From Rhynchospora pubera (Eukaryota > Streptophyta > Magnoliopsida > Poales > Cyperaceae): DNA of 64,000 nt. The stretch is from assembly GCA_028095005.1 (NCBI GenBank), contig CM051459.1:2347190-2411189 (forward strand), given 5' to 3'. The translations under genes were made by a program, and so were the position numbers. A model generated the notes under the pieces. The model made no database searches. It was not told the origin of the DNA and saw only the letters and a list, made by a program, of their open reading frames with translations. Shown in pieces: positions 34,885 to 45,345 of the stretch; the first letter of the stretch is position 1, and each line of letters starts with the position of its first letter.

Positions 34885-35552
34885 TAGAGGTGCATAACGT
34901 GGAAAACGACCACGAAAGTGGTCATTTTCGTTAACCGTTGCATTGATGTACGAAATTTTTATACTTATTGCGTTGATTGTTGCATCCGTTTAACACATGT
35001 TGCGTTGATTGTTCCGTTGATGGGAACGATCAAAACGATTATAACCGTCTTTGACTACCTAACTGTTTTGCATTTTATTAAGATGTAAGAAAATAAACTA
35101 TTCTGCATTTTGTATGAAACAGAGATAGAGAAATGACAGGTTAGGTCACGCGGGAAAGGGGAAGGAGGCACTATAATCACCTCTTGCTCTCGACAGCGAT
35201 TGTACTCGGTGATGCAGAGGCGAGAGAGATAGATGTGACTGTGTTCGGCCGAGAAATGACGGAGCGACGCTGCAGAAATCTAATTTTACTCATTTCTCCC
35301 TCGATCTCTCTGCTGAGGTCCTCTGCAATCTAATAATAAAATCATAAAAAAAATTGTAGACGAAATGCGCGAAATAAACGACCACGAAACGTACCAGTTT
35401 CACTAATCGTTCCGTTCTGAGACGAAATAATATTTCTATTTGCGTTGGTTGTTCCGTTCCTTAAACGAAACTGAAATCCTTATCCGTTATCGTTCAGTTC
35501 CGGACGAAACGAAACGAAAAAACGATTGAAACGGCTACCGTTTTCAGCCCTA
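34885..35552. mobile_element. Complete non-autonomous hAT element with 8-bp TSD
   Basis: The ends TAGAGGTGCATAACG and, in reverse, TAGGGCTGAAAACGG are imperfect inverted repeats of hAT type. The exact 8-base repeat ATGTTATG flanks it (34877-34884 and 35553-35560). ACGAAA/TTTCGT and CGTTGATTGTT motifs fill the subterminal parts. A GC-richer middle (about 35140-35330) looks foreign. No transposase is encoded. Confidence 0.85.
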
Positions 35553-36139
35553 ATGTTATGTAGTAACACAGTGTTCAGTGTTCATTTCAGAAATAAAAAT
35601 GGGCTTCCATTTGACACAGAGTTTAGGCCGACAAGATAACAAATGACTCAGCCCAAGTTTCGCATATCATCCAAGCTAAGATCACTGTATATTTTTGGGT
35701 AAATAATAAGTTAATAACTAATAAGTGAAACGTTCAAGAATCAAAAAAATTATGAGCGTCATAAATGGATCACTCCTATGTATTAATGTATATGATAGTC
35801 AGGTCGGGTACAGCCCTTCATGTCTGAAATACAAAATAATTGATCACAAATGAAATCTTGCACAAATTCATTATGTCAAAGCGTTAATTTAGAAAAGAAA
35901 AAATTGTATGGGGATTAAAGTTGTATAAGTGCAAATTAACTTGGTAACTGTTCCAAAGCCCCACTATTGTTCCTTGTTATTAAGTTATTACAACTAGGTT
36001 GTACAAAAAATCTGTCAACCTGTTCAACCTCATCTGATCCAAACCGTTTTTTATCTGGATAACATAATGTTGAGTCGGGTACGGATTCTAATTTTGATAA
36101 ACTCCGAATTGAGTTATGAATTTTGCACTAGTAACCCGT
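35553..36139. other. Intergenic, no gene recognised
   Basis: AT-rich DNA between the hAT and MULE elements. Confidence 0.4.
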
Positions 36140-36148
36140 GTATACTCC

Positions 36149-38803
36149 GGAATCGTATCCTCTACTCACCTTTAAAAGGTGAGCAGGATACCTACCTAGC
36201 CTCTGCACGATTGGATTAGATCCAACGACGCGCACACAAAAAGGAAATAATACCACTCTCCATTCTTCTTAAAAAAAATTATAATTCTTCGTTTGTCTCC
36301 TCCCTCGCTCACACTTGTCTCATTTTTCTTAGCGGGTTCAAACCCGTTAGCATTTCAAGCCATCGCAACTCTCAGAAAAAGTTTATTGTCATCGTGATGG
36401 AGAGAGGAATATCATGGCCGTTTCCATTTCTATTGCGTCGTTTTAAATTGTCGACAAAACCATCTTCATTCAGATGAGCCTGACGAATTATTTCGGTTAA
36501 ATTCTGGCGATCTAGACTGATGTGACTCACAAGTTTTGGTCAGTTAGACTCATGGAGAATAGAGGAACACTATGGTATGCTTGATTTGTATCGCGTCATT
36601 CTAGATTGATGAGAGTACCGAATGACTGGTATGGGACACAAAAGTGAGGCTGGTACCGAGGGAACTTGAGGTGTGGAATAATACCAGAATAGACTTGTTT
36701 GGTACCAATGGGATGTAGAGAGGGTATGAAGAAGTTCAATTTAAAATGCGTGTGTCTAATTTGGTATATGTATCAAATAATTGACATAACCATGAATTAA
36801 GAGGGATTCCATGTGCTAGGCGCATTCACTGGCTATGTACCCATTGTACCGTTACACTGCTGTTCAGATATTGAGGGCTTTAAGCCATATTATTACTCAT
36901 TCAGTATATTTTTTTTCTTAGCAAATAAACTTAAACACTCATGGCCACAACTATACATCCATCCACTAACCATCAGTATCATACAAACGGTACACACAGA
37001 GAAAGCGTTCAAATGCTTCAGATCAGGATTAGAAATATAGATATGATATCTTATTAACAAGGGGAATTTGCGACGTGGTAGTGCTAATAGAAAGGACATA
37101 ATGTTTATGAGACTCCCACATTTTAAATCAACAAATCAAATTAAACCCAGGTCATCATCAAACTGTAGAATAAATCAAAATTTAATCAAAAGAATGGAAT
37201 TACCGATACGAGATGACTAGAGTTATAACCAATTACTTGTACTATAGGTTCTATCTAATCAAAATCAATAATTATGCAACTAAACTTGTAAAAATTAAAA
37301 GCACTGAATTAAACTAGCGCACTGAATCTTCAAAATTCACAAAATTAAAAGCACAAAAGCAATACAGATTTATGTGTATTCCGTTGACTTTCTGGCTGCA
37401 CTTAATAAACTCAATGGCTTACTACCTCTTTACAAAAAGCATTTGAGCCAATTAATAAACTCAATGGCTCCACTCAATGGCTGCATTTTGCTGACTTAAC
37501 AAAAAGCATTTGAGGGATATTTTCGGTACATTTACAAAAAAAAAAAAAAAATTTGTGCATTTTATCTCTCTGATAACGCTATCCAGGGGTAGTAGTTTCA
37601 GTGCATTTTACCAGAACAGAAATTTTGTGCAAATATCAGCTAGAGGGATCTGTGTCAAATGATCTCGCTTATCCTTTTCCCTTAGGCCTTCTTATTGGCA
37701 CACATATTTGTATGAAGTGTATACTTGAACTTTTTTCTTTTTTCTAGCATGTTTTCTAACTCCAAAACCAACAGTCCCACCATAATTTTTCCAATACAAC
37801 CATGCTTCATCTAGGGTTGCAAATTCCATACCCAAATAAGGTGCCAACCAAACTCCGCTAGACTCCATATCCTACATAAATGCAACATTTTTTTAGAAAA
37901 AAAAAAATCGTTCGCATCAAACTCATCTAAATTATAAAGTACAACATAATTCTCTACTGTTATGTAAAGCCTTTTTGACCTCTTCTCTAAACCATAATTT
38001 TCTGCAAACCACTCGGTAAAGTACCAATGAATTAACAAATTTGCATAAGTATATCCACAATTTGTATCAAATTTGTAAAAAAATAAAATAGGAAACTTAA
38101 ATTGTGGATATATTTATGCAAATTTGATACAAAGCCTAATGAATAGTAAGGAAATATATCCACAATTTTACTATTTTATTTTGATAAGTACCATGTCGAT
38201 TCTGGTAATCCTCAAATAAGTCTGTCGTCAATATATGCATTCCTTTCTTTTTTTGCTTTTGCAAAAAGAGTAGGTCAATGAATTTTATGCAGATGGATTG
38301 GTAATGTGAGTTTTACTCCTATAAAGGAACAAATTAGCAATCATGATAAAGACCTGGCAGACAAACTTGAATCAGACCAACAAACTCCAATTCTGATTCT
38401 TACAAACTGATAAGTTCTAGCATTGAGCAGTACAAGAGGCAAATGTGAAAGCTATTGTTCTAGTATCTGCTCGCGGAGGCAAATTTATGTAACATACTTA
38501 CACACGAGGCAAATTTAGACTTCCAGGATCTGCTCGCGGAGGAGATGATGAAGGACCATGTGGCAGAGGCTGATCATCACTGTGAAGAACCATAGATTTC
38601 ACCAAAATTTTGGCGAGAATTCGTGGGAAAAGGTAAAGGACGGAAATGGAAAGAATGGCTCGTATGAAAAAGAGGAGAGTTAAAAAGGGCAGTGGGTAGG
38701 GATCGAGAGTCGTATTATTTAGCTTTTTTCCTGTGCGCGTCGTTGGATCTAATCCAGGATCCAAAAAAATGTAGGCGCCAAAATGAGCAAATGATACGAT
38801 TCC
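36149..38803. mobile_element. MULE with long terminal inverted repeats and 9-bp TSD
   Basis: The left end GGAATCGTATCC and right end GATACGATTCC begin inverted repeats of roughly 110 bases or more. Shared blocks include GGATTAGATCCAACGACGCG, CGCACA and AATAATAC. GTATACTCC (36140-36148) and GTATAATCC (38804-38812) form a 9-base target duplication with one mismatch. The interior holds a broken FAR1-type domain on the minus strand, fitting a decayed FAR1/Jittery-type transposase. No complete transposase frame remains. Confidence 0.8.
37612..38038 (-). pseudogene. FAR1-type DNA-binding domain remnant in MULE
   Basis: On the minus strand the sequence reads WFAENYGLEKRSKR, then after a frameshift MEFATLDEAWLYWKNYGG, GFGVRKHARK and TSYKYVC, then a stop, then EGLREKDKRDHL. 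The order matches the N-terminal zinc-binding domain of FAR1/FRS proteins and of MULE transposases from which that plant family derives. At least one frameshift and one stop make it non-functional. It could also be a captured FRS gene piece, but its place inside a MULE favours transposase. Confidence 0.7.
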
Positions 38804-39650
38804 GTATAATCCAACCACATGTTTATTATTATTTATTTATCTCTGTCTCACATTTACTCATGTCTCTAGTCAGAGATCTCTTCTCTCACAATGCATCGAT
38901 CTCTTCTATAACCACAAACGTCTTCTTTATCTCTCACAAGACCTTGAAAGTTGAACGATGTTTAACACGCACTTTCAATTTGCCTCGAGCAAGATAGTAA
39001 TAGTCACAAATTGCATTGAGCAAGATAGTAATAGTCACAAAATAATTCATTTGTGCATTTTATTTGATCAAAATTTTAACCCATTAAACTCGTAAAAATT
39101 TGTACATAAGAAAACTGATAGGTGGAATTGGATTATGGGTGAGTTAACTAAATTTAATTTATTTTCTAACCTGATATTGTCTGGTTAGATCTAGTGATGA
39201 AACCAGAAATAATTATTTTGGGGCCCAATTTTCAATTTTTAGATTCTAGAGGACAAAGTGCTTAATCAGAGCTGATAAGTACAATCAAAATTTCAAACAA
39301 TTAAGCAATCAAGCACCATAAATGGAAAAAATCAAGTGTCTAAAAACGGAAAGAGCTCCCAACGCCTCACCTCTCTCACCCTCACCCCCACCCAGCGTGC
39401 CCTCACCCCCTTTCACCCCTCTCTCACCCCTGTTGCGCGCCCATCCCTCTCACCCACGCGCCTCCTCCGTCTCACCGTACGTCATCACGCAACCCTGTTG
39501 TCGCCGTCGCGCGGCCCTATCGTCGATGTCGCGTAGCCCTCCCCTCTCCGTCGCCCAACCCTGCCATCGTCGTCGCGCATCCCTCCTCTCTCCGTCGCGC
39601 AGTCCTCCCATCGCCCAGCCCAGTTCTGTTGTTATCAGAATAAAAAATGA

Positions 39651-40265
39651 ATATTATTTACTCCCTCACCTATATTAAATACTCACTTCTTATTAATTAT
39701 TTACTCACTCATACTTATTTAATTACTCCCAAACAACAGTAGAATCAGTTCTGAATATTATTTATTCTCTTATACATATTAGATACTCCTTTTATACTAG
39801 TTATTTACTTCATTATAGCTATTTAGTTACTCCCAAACAACAGCGGAATCAGAAATTAATATTATTTACTCCCTCACCTATATTAAATACTCTGTTACTA
39901 TAAATTATTTACTCCATTATAGTTATTTAGTTACTCCCAAACAACAGTAGAATCAGTTCTAAATATTATTTACTCCCTTATACATATTAGATACTCCTTT
40001 TGTACTAGTTATTTACTTCCTTATAGCTATTTAGTTACTCCCAAACAACAATAGAATCAGATATGAATATTATTTACTGATCAATTTCCTCCGTTGTATA
40101 TATTATTTACTTCCTTAAACTGATCAATTTCATCCCTTATAGTAATTTAGTTACTCTGAAAAAACAACAGAATCAAATATGACTGGTATTTACTCCCTTA
40201 TATATATTAGATACTCCCAATACTGATTAATTTCATCCCTTATAGTAATTTAGTTACTCCCAAGT
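39651..40265 (+). repeat. Tandem array, 104-bp period
   Basis: ATATTATTTA recurs at 39651, 39755, 39859, 39963 and 40067, exactly 104 bases apart. The unit also holds ATTAGATACTCC, TAGTTATTTACT, TTTAGTTACTCCC and AAACAACAGTAGAATCAG. The last part (40067-40265) is expanded with CTGATCAATTTC insertions and breaks the period. Confidence 0.9.
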
Positions 40266-40349
40266 TGTAAAAGGACTAGATTTAAACTTCTTTCCTCTTC
40301 TTATCATTATTGATTTCTACTTCTTTCTTCCTCAACCAAATCTGATCGG

Positions 40350-40660
40350 TATATAAGAGGGAGCAGTGAGGGGAGGCGGAGGCGGAGGTGAGATGGAGGA
40401 GAGGAGAGGCGGAGGAGAGGCAGAGGTGAGGCGGAGGTGGATACGAGACGAAGGAGAAGAGAGGCGGAGGTGACACGGAGGCGGAGATGACGTAGAGGAG
40501 AGGAGAAGCGGAGAATAGGAGAGGCTGAGATGAGGTGGAGGCGGAGGAGAGGAGAGGCGAAAGAGAGACTTTATTTTGATTGTGTGAGGAGATGAATAGA
40601 GGGAGAGAGGAGACGGAGCGAAGAGAGGGTAAAAGGAGGGAAGGGTGAGACGAGGGGAGC
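40350..40660. repeat. Purine-rich GGAGGCGGA low-complexity block
   Basis: Irregular repeats of GGAGGCGGAGGTGAG and GAGAGGAGAGGCGG on the plus strand. It has strong strand asymmetry and no plausible coding content. Confidence 0.8.
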
Positions 40661-40809
40661 AACTCACTATGATTGTTTGATTGTACGAAAGTATAATTGT
40701 TATGAGTAATTTCGGTGCTTAATATATACACATTTTTATCAAAAATAAGCATACAGATTACACTCAAACCTTAAATCACAAGAGTACAACAGCCCCCTTT
40801 GGCATCTAT

Positions 40810-41330
40810 TGACTCCGCCACTGATTGGATTCAAATTTCGATAAAATATATTATCAACTCATCCGTTGTACACACCTAATTACAACAAATAACATCTCAT
40901 TACAATTATTAAAAAACGAATTTAACCTGGTTTGAACTCTAACCATTTATAATTAAAAAAAAAACTTAGAATTTGGACTCATGCAAAAATATAATAAAAT
41001 GCAGAATTTAGCGTGAATTAGTTATTATTCATTTTTGAACAGAGTTATTTATTCCCAGCTATTTAGTGGGAGTATATATTTTTAAGCTTAATTGCGTAAA
41101 GAATGATCCAAAATAACAAATAACAAACTCTCCGGCGCAAGTAACCTTGTATATCTGTCCGATCCGCTAATATTAGCGGGTTATATTGAGAGTGAGGATT
41201 GAATTATCCGATCCGTTAATGAACCGACAAGAGCCATCTCATATATGATATATGATCCGAAGCAGTCTTGTGTTGTGTCAGATTGTCGCAAAACATTGAA
41301 ACAGAAAAGAAAACCCTCTGGGTCTGGGTC
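40810..41330 (+). other. Upstream region of eIF2-beta gene
   Basis: AT-rich sequence between the hAT-like element and the proximal promoter. No TATA box could be assigned with confidence. The reverse-strand open frame at 41181-41456 is antisense to the leader and start codon. Confidence 0.4.
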
Positions 41331-41336
41331 TGGGTC

Positions 41337-41342
41337 TGGGCT
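41337..41342 (+). promoter_or_regulatory. Site II motif TGGGCT
   Basis: TGGGCT lies 13 bases before a telo-box, after a short (GGGTCT)n run. TGGGCY motifs bind TCP factors and are often paired with telo-boxes in plant ribosomal and translation genes. Confidence 0.5.
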
Positions 41343-41354
41343 CTTGGAAGTTAG

Positions 41355-41362
41355 AAACCCTA
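41355..41362 (+). promoter_or_regulatory. telo-box AAACCCTA
   Basis: AAACCCTA lies 68 bases upstream of the eIF2-beta ATG, probably in the 5' leader or core promoter. Telo-boxes are enriched near transcription starts of plant translation-machinery genes, which fits this gene. Confidence 0.6.
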
Positions 41363-41429
41363 GCCGAATAGCCGAATAGCGCAATAGCCCCTTTGTCCGT
41401 TTGAAGCGAGATTCAGAGAGCTGGTAATC

Positions 41430-44400
41430 ATGGACAAAGACGATGATCCCGTTCACGAGGTCAGTCTCCCTCTCCCATTCTTCTACTCCACCATACTTTG
41501 CTTCATCCTAACTCCCATTCGCATCAATCAATTTTACGCGACAATTACCAAAATTGATATGCTTTTCTTCTAATTTACTGCTTCCTAATTTTCATTCCCG
41601 TTGTATTTCAAGTTGTGAACTTTTGCCTTAATTCTCCTATACTTTTCTAAGTTCTTCTACTTGACATGTTTGTCTTATTATTATTGTTTCAAGCTTGCAC
41701 CTTTTGATCCCTCAAAGAAGAAGAAGAAGAAGAAGGTGGTTATCCAGGACCCAGCCGAAGAGCCTGATAAACCTGCTGACAAAACTGAAGAACCACCAGG
41801 TACCTCATTTTTTTTCAAACTTCTCTTTATCAGGACAGAATTAATTTTCCTTCAACATAGTATGTACAATTTGTGAACTTTGCTGGGATGATATTTTAAT
41901 TTTTAATTGCTGTTATTATAATTTTTTTTTTTTTGATCCATCAGCAGCCACTGACGGACCTGAATTGAACTTTGCTGGGATGAAAAAAAAGAAGAAGAAA
42001 CAGGTACAAAATAGTATTTATAATCTGTTACGTAGTGATGTTAATGTCTTATTTTCATACCACAGTAGTGCATTTACAGTTCTGAGCTAGTGCCGTCATG
42101 TGTTTATATTTGGATATTTTGCTGTATAAATAACGTGAAAAGTTAAATCTGATGGCACCAATAAGTACTGATACTCTACTGCTGCATCCTTTCTTGCTTA
42201 GTATTGAATCTTGTACAACATTTTGCCTTTTTCATTGGAAAGGATGAGCTAAATATGTTTATTTTGCCAACTTTCAGGTTGACACCACTTTCATTAATGA
42301 TGAAGAAGAAAACAAGGAGACTGGGGAAGCTGGAGAAGGCAGTCTTGGTAATTCTATTTCTTTGCTTTCTGAAACAACGGTTAATGAAAGATTTAGTAAT
42401 TCTGTTATGTTGATATTTTTACTAGTAAGCGGACTAAATTATGTTTCTCTATCATGTACGTCAATGTTTTGTTGGTCTCACATTATATTGTAGTAGCTTC
42501 CATACTAGTGGGCATTACTTGAACTTGACCAAGTGGAGATGTATATTCTCTGATAATATATGACACAATGGCTAATTTTGTTACATTTTTCCATGTTTTG
42601 AAATGTATTTGTAAAAGATGATCAAATTGGGGAAGATGAGGAAGGAGAAGGAATTGACCTTGGAGCCCCCCGTTATCCTTGGGAGGGAACTGATCGTGAC
42701 TATACTTATGAGGAGGTATTTGTTTAACTGTGAATGATGATTATTATATACAAATTTTCGTAAGATCCTTTTCAGAGACATTGTATTATCATCTTGCATG
42801 TAAAGAGAAAACTCATTAGATCTAAAAGAACAATTCATGAGAACTTGGAAACAATACATATAATATAAATGCAATTATCACTAGAAGAAGCATCATGATC
42901 ATTAGACATTCATTGTTCCTTTTCATCACTGTTGTCAGGTACCAGCATATTGCATTAATATGAGCCAGATTGTGTTTGCTAAATAAATAGCTGTTATTCT
43001 TTCAAACACACCAAAAGTTGACTTTGTTTTGTTCTCTCTTTCTGATTTAAATTGAACAGCTCCTAGGTAGAGTTTTTAACATACTGAGAGAGAACAATCC
43101 AGATCTGGCTGGAGACCGGCGCAGGACTGTCATGAGGCCACCCCAGGTCCTCAGAGAGGGTACCAAAAAGACCGTTTTTGTGAATTTTATGGACCTGTGC
43201 AAGACGTATGCCCCTTGTTTTCTCTTATGTTGATATATTTTTTATTTGCATTCATTTCTCGCGAACATATCAATTGCTTGAAGATTTCCTTCCCAGTAAT
43301 GATTTACTTTTTTTTTTTTTTATGCCTGCATCTTTTGCGGCTGAATTTGTGAAATGCCTGATATGAAAAAGACTTAGTTCTTGAAGAATGCTATTGTTCT
43401 TCAGAAAGTCAAAAGATGATAATGTTATCCAAAAAATGCAAAAATATTGTGAAAACTATCTGGCGATTAGAGTTTCTACTTTCCGATGATACCTGATTGG
43501 GAAATGAGTTTATTTAGAATGGGAATGAAATTGTTTTTGGCACTGTCAATATGAAATGAAATCAATGTGATGACATTAATCTGTGTAAATGCAGGGTGCA
43601 TAGGCAACCAGAGCATGTGATGACCTTTTTGCTTGCTGAAATGGGAACAAGTGGCTCCCTTGATGGACAGCAGAGGCTTGTTGTCAAGGGTCGTTTTGCC
43701 CCGAAAAATTTTGAGGGTATTCTTCGCCGATATATAAGTAAGTTTAGCTTCACTGAGTTCAGTCTGAGGTTTAATATAATATTTAATGCATTATTTTTTC
43801 TTTACTGTTTACACTCTGATATACCATTCAGTTGTAACACTTTGTGATAATGTAAAGCTGTGTGAAGGTACTTTTCAAAATCCATCTAATTATTTAAAGC
43901 TTGTATTTTGAACATTTGTGGATTAGTAAGTAGGGAGGCCAGGTAAAAAGCCTAAGGCCTAAGGCCTAAGGCTGAAGGCTGAACAAAAAGGGATAAATTG
44001 CTCCTTGCACTTTTTAAATATCGGCTCAACCAAATTGATTAAGTGTTAATAATATTGGAATCCAACATAATCTGCTTTCGTGCTATTAGTTTGATTTATC
44101 TTAGAAAAACAAAGGAAAAGTGCTTGTTATTTTCAGGGTTGGCTTTTTCATAATAAATGGAAAATGCTCAATCACCTTACATCCACCAAATTCTAATGGT
44201 TCATTCTTATTTGTGAATATCTCACAATCAAAGAAATTTGGGGTATTGCTAGTTGAAATTTTGCAATGTTTCCTAATTTTAAAGTTTTAAGTTGTGCAGA
44301 AGCCTGGTAAGCGCAGTCAGTGTTGTCTAACTGAGCTTCCAAAATATATACGTCATTTTTCCTATTCACAACAACAAATTGTTAGCAGCTCGTTTGGTTG

Positions 44401-45345
44401 TTCTATTACACAATTGATTTTAATTGGGAGGTCAATTGAGGCAACTTCTAATTTAATTCTGCCGGTCGTTCCTGATTTTAAAATTATTTGTTCTTTAATT
44501 TTTGCAGCTGAGTATGTGATATGCAATGGCTGTAAGAGCCCAGACACCATCCTTTCCAAGGAAAACCGTTTGTTCTTCCTGCGCTGTGAACAGGTAAATA
44601 ATAGTAATAATTTCATTATTGAGTTAGACCATTCTGATTCTTTTCTTGAGTTTGATTTTTATTTTAGCATGGAAATATATGGTTGGAGGCCTGTATTGAA
44701 TTGGTAAAATAAAATAAATGGCCTACATTATTTGGTTTACAAAAATGATAATAGGTTAAAAAGTTCTGACCTAAATGCTGCCTGAGCATAGGGGCTTGAT
44801 GTATATTAACTTTTTCTATTTAAATAATTATTAAATATTTTTACACGTTTACACTTATGGAGCTACAAAATTTTTACATATTTTGTTCACCTCCCTCTAA
44901 TATCATTCTGTGCTTAGACTAAGATTCTTGTTAACTTTTGTCAGCAGCAAGTTACACACCCTCTCCTTTTCCATTGATAACAAAATCTTAAATACAAAAT
45001 GGTAATCCCAACCGTTCATCTGGTTAACTGGGATTACCATTGAAACTTGTAAAAAAAATTTCAGTTTATTTTGTACAAAATCAAGAGACCAAAGATGAAT
45101 GCATCACTAATAATTTGATCCATTCATTATATGGACTCTTGATTTAAGTGCAAAACAAACACAATAATTATAAATTTTACTTCAAAAGATTCATGCTAAT
45201 TTATTGCTCTCTCAAAATTTTACTTCTGTTTGCCTGCTTGTATATTTATTTATTTTTCTTTTGGTATGGGCAGTGTGGTTCTTCTCGCACAGTTGTGCCT
45301 ATCAAGGCTGGATTTGTTGCACGCATTGGCCGCCGCAAAGATTAG
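41430..45345 (+). CDS. eIF2B-beta-like (EIF2S2): Translation initiation factor eIF2 subunit beta
   Basis: eIF2-beta belongs to the eIF2 GTPase trimer that brings initiator Met-tRNA to the 40S ribosome in the cytosol. Nine coding exons join in frame: 41430-41459, 41694-41799, 41945-42003, 42278-42347, 42618-42715, 43060-43205, 43595-43737, 44508-44593 and 45274-45345. They give 810 nt and 269 residues, near the usual plant length. All introns are GT-AG. Two lysine blocks (residues 18-24 and 59-64) lie in the acidic N-terminal half and are the contacts for eIF5/eIF2B. The core includes GRVFNILRENNP, RPPQVLREGTKKTVF and FVNFMDLCKTVHRQPEH. The C-terminal zinc finger is C223-x2-C226-x17-C244-x2-C247, split by the last intron. 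The ATG is the first codon of a 10-codon exon that splices in frame to LAPFDPSKKK. The gene appears intact. It is distinct from eIF2B, despite similar naming. Confidence 0.95.
41941..41950 (+). other. NAGNAG tandem splice acceptor, exon 3
   Basis: CAGCAG at the start of exon 3 offers two acceptors three bases apart (exon start 41945 or 41948). Both keep frame and differ by one alanine near residue 46. Confidence 0.6.
43946..43980 (+). repeat. Short AAGGCCT repeat in intron 7
   Basis: Repeats of CCTAAGGCCTAAGGCCTAAG pass into GGCTGAAGGCTGAA within intron 7 of the eIF2-beta gene. Confidence 0.85.
44998..45041. repeat. Hairpin in intron 8 of eIF2-beta
   Basis: ATGGTAATCCCA and TGGGATTACCAT form a perfect 12-bp stem around an 18-base loop holding ACCGTTCATC. 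It may be the core of an old fold-back element. Confidence 0.7.

Larger units (their letters stand above)
39192..40808. mobile_element. hAT-like element with internal satellite
   Basis: The right end in reverse reads CAGTGGCGGAGTCAATAG. The left end CTAGTGATGAAACCAG looks like a diverged partner. Inside are a CT-rich block (39360-39610), a 104-bp tandem array (39651-40265) and a GA/GGAGGC-rich block (40350-40660). The open frames in the two biased blocks are Ser/Pro translations without domains. An 8-bp duplication was not found, so the left end is uncertain. Confidence 0.45.

Noticed and set aside
39322..39678. 118-residue Ser/Pro-rich open frame
   Set aside because: CT-rich composition inside a hAT-like element, with no domain; the end lies in the 104-bp array.
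40282..40767. 161-residue minus-strand open frame
   Set aside because: Ser/Pro/Leu translation of a GGAGGC-type low-complexity block.
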